57,137 bases of DNA from CAYOLL01 sp964404765 [NCBI: uncultured Gemmatimonadota bacterium]. GTDB taxonomy: Bacteria > 4572-55. The position numbers and the translations under genes were made by a program. Each line of letters opens with the position of its first letter. Within the stretch, counting starts at the first letter, position 1. The stretch is taken from positions 2,147-59,283 of the forward strand of contig CAYOLL010000016.1 in the NCBI GenBank assembly GCA_964404765.1, in the 5' to 3' direction. Below the pieces are notes generated by a model that saw only the letters and a program-made list of their open reading frames with translations, had not been told where the DNA came from and ran no database searches. Positions 30,837 through 38,838 of this stretch are shown here, piece by piece.

Positions 30837-32435
30837 TTACTTCGTATCACCCTTTTCAGTATACTTCTTCTTTTCAGGCGATTTGGACTCTTTGGCCGGT
30901 TCTTTATCTTTGGAATCCTTGTCGCTCTCTTTCTCCGACTTCTTGACCTCAGACGACTTGTCATTATCGCTTTCAGATTTGACAGGTTCCGCGGCTTCTT
31001 TTGGCTTTAGCTTAATCGAATACGATTTGGGCTTGGTCGTCTCTTTCGCTTTGGAATCCTGCTTATCAGGCTCAACCGACTTTTGCGGTTCAATTGGGCC
31101 GGATTTTTGTTCGCCCGGCACATCTCGCCATTCTTTCGTCGGTGGCAGCGGTGTTTGATGCTCGTACTTATCCGTATTTTTAACCGGTGGCAGCGGTTTC
31201 GGATAAGAAGATTTGTCCGTATCTTTCACCGGCGGTAACGGCCTTGGATCTTCAGTGCGATCTTGACCATGATCCCACGTCGGCAGCGGTTTTGGATAAG
31301 AAGATTTATTCGTATCTTTCACCGGCGGTAACGGCCTCGGATCTTCAGTGCGATCTTGATCACGATCCCATGTCGGCAGGCTTGGCAGCGTTTTTGTCTT
31401 AAAGCGTTCTACGCCAATCGCGTCTTGTGGCCGGATGACTTCGTCTTTGACACCATACTTTTTTTCCGGCTTTGGATCTTTGTAGCGATCCCGATCATGA
31501 CGGGTTTCGATAAACTTGGCCGGTGGCTGCTCTTTCGGCTCGGTAACAATATTGGCTGCGCCGGATTTGTAACGCATGTCTCCATAACCGCTGCCGGGAC
31601 GATACCGGTCGTCAGGCGAGTTTTTCCAGCGGCCGCGATCATCGTGATCACGTTTTTTGTAGCGATAACGCGGTTCGTAGCGGCGATTGCCCGTGCCGTT
31701 GTAACGACAATTATCTTCATTTTCAAAGTAGAACACAACTTCCGTGCAAACATCATTATACGGGTCATAGCGATTCCACTGATTGGAGCGCTCGGCATGG
31801 CAGTCGGAACAGACCGTGCGCGGATAATAGACATAGCGCTCGACATAGAAATAGGCCATATCAACCGCAGTTTGCTTGCGCTCCCAATGCGAATCCGGGA
31901 TGCAGTGACGGTTTATTTTGTTGATGGCCAAAAACGGGTCGCCCTGCACGATGCCGAAGGACACATCCCAATCGTCACGATTGTCGTGATAACCGCTATT
32001 CCGGCGATAATTAGACGGCTGGCGATATTCAAAATCCGGCACGTCATAGGGCGAAAGCGAAGCCACCGCCTGCACATACTCAATGCCCTCGGGGCCGTCG
32101 ATGCGCAGCTCATAGCCATCATAGCGATCCGGCACTTGATAGGTGCGGTAGCCGCGCACATAGTTGTCCTCAAAACGATCATGCGGCCATAAGCGATGGA
32201 TATAACCCTGCGAATCAATGTTATAAAGGGTGACGTAGCAATCGAGGTTGGCGCGAAATAAGACCGTGATTTCCTCGCCCGGATAGTAAACGGAACCGTC
32301 CGGTTGATCCATCCACACATCAATCTCCAAATCTTTGTAGCGGGGATGCGAGGTGATCGGGTAAACATTTACCTGCGCCCAGGCTGTCGCGGTAAAAGCA
32401 AACAGCATCAGTGTCAGTTGTAGCAATCTTTTCAT
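30837..32435 (-). CDS. exported DUF4384-like protein with Pro-rich repeats and charged tail
   Basis: 532 residues. A signal peptide (ending TATAWAQ) precedes a DUF4384-like beta-domain (about 35-150): DVWMDQPDGSVYYPGEEITV, FRANLDCYVTLYNIDSQGYI, LRIDGPEGIEYVQAVAS. A middle region, DSHWERKQTAVDMAYFYVER, contains a lone TVCSDCHAE, formally a heme motif but more likely a structural Cys pair. Residues about 350-425 carry a 31-residue tandem repeat (LPTWDRDQDRTEDPRPLPPV type). The C-terminal 90 residues are almost only Lys, Glu, Asp and Ser. It is probably a periplasmic or surface scaffold; the function is unknown. Confidence 0.78.
   Translation of the reverse strand: MKRLLQLTLMLFAFTATAWAQVNVYPITSHPRYKDLEIDVWMDQPDGSVYYPGEEITVLFRANLDCYVTLYNIDSQGYIHRLWPHDRFEDNYVRGYRTYQVPDRYDGYELRIDGPEGIEYVQAVASLSPYDVPDFEYRQPSNYRRNSGYHDNRDDWDVSFGIVQGDPFLAINKINRHCIPDSHWERKQTAVDMAYFYVERYVYYPRTVCSDCHAERSNQWNRYDPYNDVCTEVVFYFENEDNCRYNGTGNRRYEPRYRYKKRDHDDRGRWKNSPDDRYRPGSGYGDMRYKSGAANIVTEPKEQPPAKFIETRHDRDRYKDPKPEKKYGVKDEVIRPQDAIGVERFKTKTLPSLPTWDRDQDRTEDPRPLPPVKDTNKSSYPKPLPTWDHGQDRTEDPRPLPPVKDTDKSSYPKPLPPVKNTDKYEHQTPLPPTKEWRDVPGEQKSGPIEPQKSVEPDKQDSKAKETTKPKSYSIKLKPKEAAEPVKSESDNDKSSEVKKSEKESDKDSKDKEPAKESKSPEKKKYTEKGDTK
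31150..31386. repeat. tandem 93-bp coding repeat
   Basis: Two copies of a 93-base unit, encoding LPTWDRDQDRTEDPRPLPPV and then KDTNKSSYPKP, plus a third partial copy (LPPVKNTDKYEHQTP), lie within the DUF4384-like gene. The copies are nearly identical at the DNA level, so they are recent or under gene conversion. Confidence 0.75.
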
Positions 32436-32493
32436 AACAGGCTCCTTTCGGTTTTTGGCGGATTACGAACTCGGTATCTTAAAAGTTCGGAAA

Positions 32494-32559
32494 AAACCCT
32501 AAGGGTCTTAATGTTGATGCCCATAGAATAAGGATTTTCGTATGAGACCCTTAGGGTTT
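32494..32559. repeat. palindromic element (AAACCCTAAGGGTCT family)
   Basis: AAACCCTAAGGGTCT (32494-32508) and AGACCCTTAGGGTTT (32545-32559) pair perfectly. The downstream flank TTTTTTGAGCGATTAC echoes the flank of the 51884 element (TTTTTTGAGCAGTTAC). Confidence 0.75.
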
Positions 32560-32620
32560 ACCGTGATTTTTTGAGCGATTACCGAATCCGGTTTCTTATG
32601 ATAATCAAATCTTACCAAGC

Positions 32621-32654
32621 TTCATCTTGTATCTGGCTATGATACAGGATGAAA
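32621..32654. repeat. hairpin TTCATCTTGTATC
   Basis: TTCATCTTGTATC and GATACAGGATGAA pair with one mismatch around TGGCTAT. It lies about 100 bases upstream of the XseA-like gene. The rest of the 32436-32756 gap holds no gene. Confidence 0.6.
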
Positions 32655-32756
32655 TTACAGATATTCCCAAATATTTTAAACGTGACGCAAAGCCTTTGAA
32701 ATCGTATCTTGCTTTTTAAATCGTAAATAATCAAGGTAAGAGCCGAATAGTTACAA

Positions 32757-33989
32757 ATGCTGATAAGTAGTGTGTCCATGACCTCCGAATTGACCCCCGA
32801 CCAAAAAAAGCTGTTTGAAGCCTTACGCACCTGGCGCAACAAGGAGGCGCAGCGGCAGGACGTCCCGCCGTACATGATCTTTCAAAATGACGTACTGCGC
32901 GACATTACCCAAAAAATGCCGCCGTCCATGGAAAGCCTGCTGCAAATAAACGGCCTCAGCCAACGCAAAATCAACCAATACGGCCGGCAGCTCCTCAGCC
33001 TGGTTCAAAACCCCGACAAAGCTGATGAATCCATTATCGGCAGCGAATCTCTCTCGCAAATTTACGACGCCGGCCCGGTGGCCACCGGCTTTACCGAAGG
33101 CGATGTCATCCCCGTCACGGTCTTAAACAAACAGGTCCTGGAAATCATCAAAAAAGTGTTTCGCAGCCAGTTTCGGCAAAAGATGGTGTTGGTCGAAGGC
33201 GAGATTCATAACATCCGCGAATATTCGGAAAGCCGCATCTTCTTTGATCTGGGCGATGAGGACGGCGTGTTGACCTGTCGCTATAACGGCGCATGGCCGG
33301 CTGGTCTGGCCGAAGGTCAACACGCTGTTTGCGCCGGAACCGTCGGGGTGTCGCAATGGCTGGGGACGCAGTGGACGCTACTGTTGGAGGTCGGTCAGAT
33401 CAAGCCCGGCGGGACAGGCCTTTTGACCGGGCGGAAGGAAAAAGTTCGGGAGCGGCTGGAGCAATGCGGCTATTTTGACGCCTATCGCCATCGCCCTTTG
33501 CCACGTCAGCCGCAGCGGATCGGCGTTATTGGGGCTAAATCGGAGAACGTGCTGGAAGATTTGCAGCGAAAACTGACGGCTTACCCGCAGATCCAGTGGG
33601 AATTTTATCCGGTCAATTTGGTAAAAGTAAATGAAATCGTGGACGCACTTCGCCGGGCGGATGCCGGTGGAAAAGATATTTTGATACTGGCAGCGACCAA
33701 AACCGCCGATTTGGATGTATTTGACGAGCCGGAGTTGGTGGAAGCTATTGCCGACACAAAAACACCGCTGCTAACCCTAATCGGCACGGCAGCAAGTGAA
33801 ACTTTATGTGATCTGGCAGCCGACGTTTCCTGCCCGTCAGTTGATGATATTGCCCATAAAATCAGGGAACTCTGGCGCAAAGAACCTGTATCACCCGTCA
33901 CATTTTTGGCCTGGATTATTTTGGTCATGACAATCGCTTTATTGGCCTCAATTGCATTTTTAATGCTTAAACGCGCCGGCTTTTTCTAA
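32757..33989 (+). CDS. HRDC domain fused to degenerate XseA-like core and membrane anchor
   Basis: 410 residues in an unusual order. Residues about 12-85 are an HRDC domain (LFEALRTWRNKEAQRQDVPP, LLQINGLSQRKINQYGRQLL). Residues about 140-215 are an OB-fold (VLVEGEIHNIREYSESRIFF) like exonuclease VII large subunit. Residues 226-370 match its core (ERLEQCGYFDAYRHRPLPRQ, RIGVIGA). However, the XseA site GRGGGSxEDL reads AATKTADLD, and GHETD reads GTAAS, so the catalytic His and Asp are missing. Instead of the long coiled coil there is one C-terminal membrane helix (FLAWIILVMTIALLASIAFL). It is probably a membrane-anchored DNA-binding protein without exonuclease activity (inference). The start could also be the ATG at 32778; no ribosome site is seen. 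Confidence 0.75.
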   Translation: MLISSVSMTSELTPDQKKLFEALRTWRNKEAQRQDVPPYMIFQNDVLRDITQKMPPSMESLLQINGLSQRKINQYGRQLLSLVQNPDKADESIIGSESLSQIYDAGPVATGFTEGDVIPVTVLNKQVLEIIKKVFRSQFRQKMVLVEGEIHNIREYSESRIFFDLGDEDGVLTCRYNGAWPAGLAEGQHAVCAGTVGVSQWLGTQWTLLLEVGQIKPGGTGLLTGRKEKVRERLEQCGYFDAYRHRPLPRQPQRIGVIGAKSENVLEDLQRKLTAYPQIQWEFYPVNLVKVNEIVDALRRADAGGKDILILAATKTADLDVFDEPELVEAIADTKTPLLTLIGTAASETLCDLAADVSCPSVDDIAHKIRELWRKEPVSPVTFLAWIILVMTIALLASIAFLMLKRAGFF

Positions 33990-34105
33990 TTAATAACTTT
34001 TCATTTCCGTGTCACAAAGCCGCAAAAAGACTTTAACATCTTTGTGACTTTTTGAACCTGTGGGTCTTTGTGATGGACGCATACTTTTAGTAAAAGGAGT
34101 CTTAT

Positions 34106-35227
34106 GTGAAAACATTTCAAACCATTCTCGTACTATTGACGTTGATGATAGGTCTGCCGGTCGTTAGCAGCTTTGCCGATGAAGACTTGGATGGCCATGC
34201 TGTAAAACCGAATCCCAACTTTATCGATCCGATCAAATGGGAAAGCGGCACGATAAAAGAGGCAATGGCCAAAGCCAGAGGACAGAAAAAAATCCTGTTC
34301 GTTCTCTTCTACAAAGAGAATTGCGGCTACTGCCAGAAGCTGAAAACCGAAGTTTTGCCCGACGCCGATGTCAAAAGCTTTCTGGATTCTTTCGTCACCT
34401 ACAAGGCTGACATGAATACTCCGGAAGGGAAGGATCTGGGCAAATTTAACCGCGCGTTTAGCACACCCGTTTCGATTCTTTTTGAGCCGACCGGCGAAGA
34501 GATTGATCGTGTTGTCGGATTTTGGGGCGTTGCAGATTATCTGAAAAGAATGGATGAATACTCACGTCGGATTAATACACTGCAGGATTATCTTAATCGG
34601 CATAAGAAGAACCCGACCGATCCGGAGCTGCTCTACAACATTGGCCAAAAACTGCTGGATCGCCGGCTTGACGACGATGCCTTTGCTTATCTGGATAAGG
34701 TTGCAACTGCCGATCCGCAAAATAAAAAGGGATTTACCGATGATGCTTTGTTTTTAAAAGGCCGTTTTTTACATGCCAAACTGCAAAAAGCAAAAGAAGC
34801 CGAAGCGCCGCTGTTAAAGGTCCTGGATGCTTACAGCAACAGCGACAAAGCCGTGGAAACATTCAATCGGCTGATGTGGGTTTATACCGCCTTAAAAGAT
34901 CCGGCCGCCATGCTGGTCGCGTATGACAAGTACACCAAGGTCTTGCCAAAAGACCCCGAAATACAACGTGTCGCCGCTACGGAGTTGTGCAAAAATTGGG
35001 ATGATCCGAAATATAATGCCGCCGGTATGAAAGCCATCCAAAAAGCGATTCAAATGGATGGCAAGGACGCTAAAAATTACAGCGTTTTAGCTACAATTTA
35101 CGCCGGCCATCGTGACTTTGACGACGCCCTGTCCGCGTTGGACAAGGCCATGAAGTTAGACCCTGAAAACAAAGTTTATAAAAATCGTTATGAACAAGTC
35201 GTAGCGGAACGCAGTAAGCCCCATTAA
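34106..35227 (+). CDS. exported thioredoxin-fold protein with TPR repeats
   Basis: 373 residues. A signal peptide (about 24 residues) precedes a thioredoxin-like domain with the redox pair in NCGYCQKLK and a cis-Pro loop (FSTPVSILFEPTG), like thiol:disulfide interchange/DUF255-type proteins. TPR helices follow (DPELLYNIGQKLLDRRLDDD, AFAYLDKVATADPQNKKG, DDALSALDKAMKLDPENKV). It is likely a periplasmic thiol oxidoreductase or chaperone. The start is GTG at 34106, six bases after AAAGGAG; an ATG two bases earlier runs into an immediate stop. Confidence 0.83.
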   Translation: MKTFQTILVLLTLMIGLPVVSSFADEDLDGHAVKPNPNFIDPIKWESGTIKEAMAKARGQKKILFVLFYKENCGYCQKLKTEVLPDADVKSFLDSFVTYKADMNTPEGKDLGKFNRAFSTPVSILFEPTGEEIDRVVGFWGVADYLKRMDEYSRRINTLQDYLNRHKKNPTDPELLYNIGQKLLDRRLDDDAFAYLDKVATADPQNKKGFTDDALFLKGRFLHAKLQKAKEAEAPLLKVLDAYSNSDKAVETFNRLMWVYTALKDPAAMLVAYDKYTKVLPKDPEIQRVAATELCKNWDDPKYNAAGMKAIQKAIQMDGKDAKNYSVLATIYAGHRDFDDALSALDKAMKLDPENKVYKNRYEQVVAERSKPH

Positions 35228-35252
35228 GATCGAACGAAATGATGCCTTCAAA

Positions 35253-35289
35253 GACCCTAAGGGTTGAAATAAACTCTTGGGGTTTTTTC
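35253..35289 (+). terminator. hairpin with T-tract after the thioredoxin-TPR gene
   Basis: GACCCTAAGGGTT and AACTCTTGGGGT, then six T. It is a terminator that reuses the CCCTAAGGG palindrome seen elsewhere in the window. Confidence 0.7.
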
Positions 35290-35309
35290 GTTTACAGAGA
35301 TTTGACAGA

Positions 35310-35340
35310 GATGGACACCACCTCGCTGGTGGCGTCCATC
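35310..35340. repeat. 13-bp hairpin upstream of the EamA gene
   Basis: GATGGACACCACC and GGTGGCGTCCATC, with one mismatch around a TCGCT loop, end 15 bases before the EamA start. It is a strong GC-rich stem that might affect translation, or simply a dispersed repeat. Confidence 0.65.
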
Positions 35341-35355
35341 TACACAGGAAAAAGC

Positions 35356-36270
35356 ATGCCCCGAATATCTCTGCGCGCTAACATTATCTTACTCATCACT
35401 GCGGCGATTTGGGGCTTTGCCTTTGTCGCGCAGCGGGTCGGCATGAATCATGTCGGCCCTTTTACTTTCAATGCGGTGCGTTTTGCCCTTGGGGCCGTCT
35501 GTTTGATCCCGGCTTTGTTGTGGTTAAATCGCGCCAAGACATTATCCGTTATTTGCGACGATTTTTTGAGTGCCTGGAAAGGCGGCGCATTGATCGGCTG
35601 TTTGCTGTTTTGCGGCGCGTCTTTACAGCAAATCGGCATGATTCATACTACCGCGGGCAATGCCGGCTTTATCACCGGTTTATATGCCGTGCTGGTGCCG
35701 CTGGTCGGGTTAGTATGGCGGCAAAAAATAGGCCGAAATGCCTGGGCCGGAGTCGCGCTGGCCACCATCGGCATGTATCTGCTGAGTGTGACGGCGGAGC
35801 TAACGATGAGCCGCGGGGATTTACTGGTCTTGATTGGCGCGGTTTTTTGGGCATTTCATGTGCAGGGAATCGGTCATTTCACGCAAAAAATAGAGCCGCT
35901 GGAATTGGCCATTTGGCAAAGCCTGATTTGCGCCGGATTGAGCGCCGTTGTCGCTTTGTTGACCGAACCACTCGCGTTGAGCAACTTAACCGCTGCAACT
36001 GTGCCCATCTTGTACGCCGGCATTCTTTCAGTCGGCGTGGCTTATACCATGCAGGTGATCGGACAGCGCGAGGCGCATCCGACCTTGGCCGCGATTATCA
36101 TGAGTCTGGAATCGGTTTTTGCGGCTCTCGGCGGCTGGCTGCTGTTGGATGAAACGCTGACGTTGCGCGGTCTGATCGGCTGCGCGCTTATGCTGGCCGG
36201 TATGATTGTGGCGCAGATTCCGCCGGATTTTCTGAAGCGCGATTCTAACTCGGGCGGCAAATCCGTTTAG
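35356..36270 (+). CDS. EamA/DMT-family transporter
   Basis: 304 residues with ten predicted membrane helices in two EamA repeats. The first begins ANIILLITAAIWGFAFVAQR; the second includes GDLLVLIGAVFWAFHVQGIG and SLESVFAALGGWLLLDETLT. It is a metabolite exporter/permease of the drug/metabolite transporter superfamily with unknown substrate. The ATG at 35356 follows AGGAAA; an earlier in-frame start would read through the hairpin at 35310-35340. Confidence 0.88.
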   Translation: MPRISLRANIILLITAAIWGFAFVAQRVGMNHVGPFTFNAVRFALGAVCLIPALLWLNRAKTLSVICDDFLSAWKGGALIGCLLFCGASLQQIGMIHTTAGNAGFITGLYAVLVPLVGLVWRQKIGRNAWAGVALATIGMYLLSVTAELTMSRGDLLVLIGAVFWAFHVQGIGHFTQKIEPLELAIWQSLICAGLSAVVALLTEPLALSNLTAATVPILYAGILSVGVAYTMQVIGQREAHPTLAAIIMSLESVFAALGGWLLLDETLTLRGLIGCALMLAGMIVAQIPPDFLKRDSNSGGKSV

Positions 36271-36372
36271 CCACAAATTGGCACAAATCATCACGAATGC
36301 TTTTTGGTTTTGTAATTCGGCTACTATGCTTTATTCGAGGGAATTTGTGCTAATTCGAGCCCTTAGACATTC

Positions 36373-36526
36373 AATGTCATTAAGATAAGGATAAAGCCGA
36401 TTTTTTTGCTCGGCGCTCTTGCTCGCGGCTCCTTGCTCCAATTGGGTTTTAAGAGCCGAGCAAAGAACAAGGAGCAGGAGTCCGGAGCAAGGAACTCTAC
36501 CGCATTTTTCTTAACTTAATGACATT
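36373..36526. repeat. nested palindrome between the EamA and radical SAM genes
   Basis: Outer arms AATGTCATTAAGATAAG (36373-36389) and CTTAACTTAATGACATT (36510-36526) differ at one position. The enclosed 120 bases hold another inverted repeat based on GCTCGGCGCTCTTGCTCGCG, CTCCTTGCTCC, AAGAGCCGAGCAAAGAACAA and GGAGCAAGGA. It separates two convergent genes and could form a large cruciform. Confidence 0.8.
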
Positions 36527-36535
36527 GCCTGGACA

Positions 36536-37609
36536 TTAACTCAAGCGAATAGCCTGACGGCGGCGGCCCCATGTTCCTGCCGCATCCTCAAAATGTCCGG
36601 CAATCGTTGTCCCGCAGCGTCGGCACTTGCCCGCCTTTATCTCATAATTACCCAATTCGTACCAACAGCGATCAATTACCGTGTTTTGACAACTCGGGCA
36701 ATAGGTGCTGCCGCCGGCAGTGTCATGAACATTGCCGGTGTAAACGTAGCGCAAACCTTTTGAAATAGCGATGTTGCGGGCGCGGGTCAGGGTTTGCGGC
36801 GGCGTAGGCAGGCGGTCCATCATCTTAAAATCCGGGTGAAAGGCCGTAAAATGCAGCGGCACATCCGGCCCCAAATGCTCGGCAATCCAGTCGCATTCGG
36901 CGTGCAGCTCGGCATCGCTGTCGTTCAAATCCGGGATAAGCAGGGTGGTGATTTCGAACCAGACGTTGGTTTCCCGCTTCAAATAAACCAGCGTATCCAA
37001 CACGGGTTGCAAGTGACCATAAGTAACTTTGTAATAGAAATCTTCAGTAAAGGCTTTCAGATCGACATTTGCCGCGTCCATGTGCCGGTAAAACTCCGGA
37101 CGGGCCGTGTCGGTAATGTAGCCGGCAGTGACGGCCACGGTCTTGATGCCCGCTTCATGACAGGCCTGGGCGATGTCAATGGCGTATTCGGCAAAAATAA
37201 CCGGATCGTTATAGGTAAAGGCAACGGATTTGCAGCCATAAGCCGCCGCCGCGGTGGCGATTTGCGCCGGCGTGGCCCCATCCGCCAGCCGATCCATTTC
37301 CCGCGATTTACTGATGTCCCAATTTTGACAAAAGCGGCAGCCCAGATTACAGCCGGCCGTGCCAAACGACAGGACGCTGGAGCCCGGATAAAAATGATTC
37401 AGCGGCTTTTTCTCAATGGGATCAATGCAAAAACCACTGCTGCGCCCGTACGTGGTCAGCGTCATTTGATCGCCCTCGCGCATCCGCACAAAGCAGAAGC
37501 CGCGCTGTCCGGCGTTCAACCGGCAGTAGCGCGGACACAGATTGCATTGAATGCGCCCATCTTCAACCACTTCCCAAAAGCGGGCGGGATAATTGGCGTT
37601 CGATGTCAT
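36536..37609 (-). CDS. amrS: AmmeMemoRadiSam system radical SAM enzyme
   Basis: 357 residues. The iron-sulfur motif is CNLGCRFC (C87, C91, C94), inside GTAGCNLGCRFCQNW. An N-terminal Cys cluster (CNLCPRYCRL, GFC) and a C-terminal zinc ribbon (STYCPSCQN, GKCRRCGTT) are typical of this PflA-like family, encoded with Memo and AMMECR1 proteins. The family reaction is unknown to me. The Memo partner lies at 17523 in this window. It starts three bases after the stop of the lipoprotein gene, whose end (GAGGTGA) provides the ribosome site. Confidence 0.93.
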   Translation of the reverse strand: MTSNANYPARFWEVVEDGRIQCNLCPRYCRLNAGQRGFCFVRMREGDQMTLTTYGRSSGFCIDPIEKKPLNHFYPGSSVLSFGTAGCNLGCRFCQNWDISKSREMDRLADGATPAQIATAAAAYGCKSVAFTYNDPVIFAEYAIDIAQACHEAGIKTVAVTAGYITDTARPEFYRHMDAANVDLKAFTEDFYYKVTYGHLQPVLDTLVYLKRETNVWFEITTLLIPDLNDSDAELHAECDWIAEHLGPDVPLHFTAFHPDFKMMDRLPTPPQTLTRARNIAISKGLRYVYTGNVHDTAGGSTYCPSCQNTVIDRCWYELGNYEIKAGKCRRCGTTIAGHFEDAAGTWGRRRQAIRLS

Positions 37610-37612
37610 GGA

Positions 37613-38749
37613 TCACCTCGCATTTCCGGTCGGAAAAAGCCGAACCGTAACCGATCCGTCTCCCTGATCGAATGCGGCCCGGAATTTTTGATCAAAGGAC
37701 ATTATTGCGTCCGGGGCATCATCGGCTAATTGGGCTTTTTTGCGCTCCGGGTCAATTTCATACAATACGTCATTGTCGCGGCCCATGGACATTTCGGGCG
37801 TAAAATTCGGCGTACTATCGCGTTCGGTGCGCGTTAAGCCCAATTCCAGCCAGGCGTTGCTGTAACAATATAGCCGCTTGTTTTTCCAGCCTGCCACATT
37901 GATATAACCGGGATAAACGTCTGTTGTCAGCACTAAAACGCTATCCTTGTAAACGGCTACGTCCGGATGACCTTCCCCAACCGACGCCGCCGCCCAATAA
38001 GCGGACCCGTCATCACAAACAACATCAAAAACATTGGCATAAAGTATCTCCAGGTTTCTCGACAGCCGTGTAACCTGTTTTTCAGCAAAAAGATAGCGAT
38101 AGAATTGATCTTCCGGATCTTCCAGGCTTGGTGATCTTGTCACCACAATAAAACCGCGATCGGCATCCAGCCAGGCCAATAGATCAATATCCTTAATTGA
38201 TGACACGTCAATCGTATCTACTTTGGCGGCAACGGCGTCCAAAATATAAATACGCCCGCCGGCGCTGTCCCAAACCGTCAGCGCCAGACGCGCCGTTCGA
38301 TGCGCCCACTCGTAATCGCGCATTTCGCCGACCGTCGAAAATTGAAGCACGGGATAAATTGGTTGAATCTCGCGAGCCATGATGCCCTCGCCGCGGACAA
38401 TCGTGTCACCTGCCGTGATCGAAATTGGCATCGGCAAGTTCAGCTCTTCGGCTGTCGGACTCCATTTACGCCCCGGATTCCATTCGCCGGTGACGGCTAC
38501 CTGCTGCCCGGCCCACTTTTTCAGGGAATCGGCCGGGACAGTTTCGGTCGGATGAACGGGGATACCGCCGACTTTAAACGGATGTCCGTACCAGGCCTCC
38601 GCACTTTGCACTTGATCGGGGTAATAGGTCAAAACGCCTTCCGCTGTCCGGTTCATCGCCATGTTTTTAGCGGGAACCGTTTTGGCTGCATTGCATGCCC
38701 CGCAAATTGCGCTAAGAATTGCCAAAAAAGTATAGGCTCGAATGCTCAT
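37613..38749 (-). CDS. hypothetical lipoprotein
   Basis: 378 residues. A short signal with lipobox-like AICGAC (Cys about 19) is followed by an N-terminal domain with KWAGQQVAVTGEWNPGRKWS, which resembles an OB-type TGEWxxxxKWxPTxEE domain. A beta-propeller-like region follows (RIYILDAVAAKVDTIDVSSI, AYWAAASVGEGHPDVAVYKD, VLYEIDPERKKAQLADDAPD). I do not recognise the family. It is directly upstream of amrS, with its stop codon in the amrS ribosome site, so the two are cotranscribed. Confidence 0.65.
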   Translation of the reverse strand: MSIRAYTFLAILSAICGACNAAKTVPAKNMAMNRTAEGVLTYYPDQVQSAEAWYGHPFKVGGIPVHPTETVPADSLKKWAGQQVAVTGEWNPGRKWSPTAEELNLPMPISITAGDTIVRGEGIMAREIQPIYPVLQFSTVGEMRDYEWAHRTARLALTVWDSAGGRIYILDAVAAKVDTIDVSSIKDIDLLAWLDADRGFIVVTRSPSLEDPEDQFYRYLFAEKQVTRLSRNLEILYANVFDVVCDDGSAYWAAASVGEGHPDVAVYKDSVLVLTTDVYPGYINVAGWKNKRLYCYSNAWLELGLTRTERDSTPNFTPEMSMGRDNDVLYEIDPERKKAQLADDAPDAIMSFDQKFRAAFDQGDGSVTVRLFPTGNAR

Positions 38750-38777
38750 CTGGACCTCGTGTCTTGTGAAATCGATA

Positions 38778-38815
38778 CCGTAGCGTGGGCGCGAATAAGG
38801 CGATTCGCGTTACAA
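38778..38815. repeat. partial GTAGCGCGA-family element
   Basis: CCGTAGCGTGGGCGCGAATA, then AGGCGATTCGCGTTACAAAC. It has one hairpin (GCGAATAAGGCGATTCGC) and the element ends, but lacks the second hairpin of the other copies. Confidence 0.6.
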
Positions 38816-38838
38816 ACTGTTACTTTAGAAGTTCAAAT

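Noticed and set aside
30682-31158. 158-codon Ser/Leu-rich plus-strand frame
   Set aside because: Antisense to the charged Lys/Glu/Asp/Ser tail of the DUF4384-like protein, which explains the Ser/Leu repeats.
31790-31840. heme-binding site in the DUF4384-like protein (CSDCH)
   Set aside because: It is a single motif in a protein with no other cytochrome features; a structural Cys pair is as likely.
31356-32192. 278-codon plus-strand frame rich in Ile, Ala and Val
   Set aside because: Antisense to the DUF4384-like gene; its hydrophobic look comes from the complement of Asp/Arg/Tyr codons.
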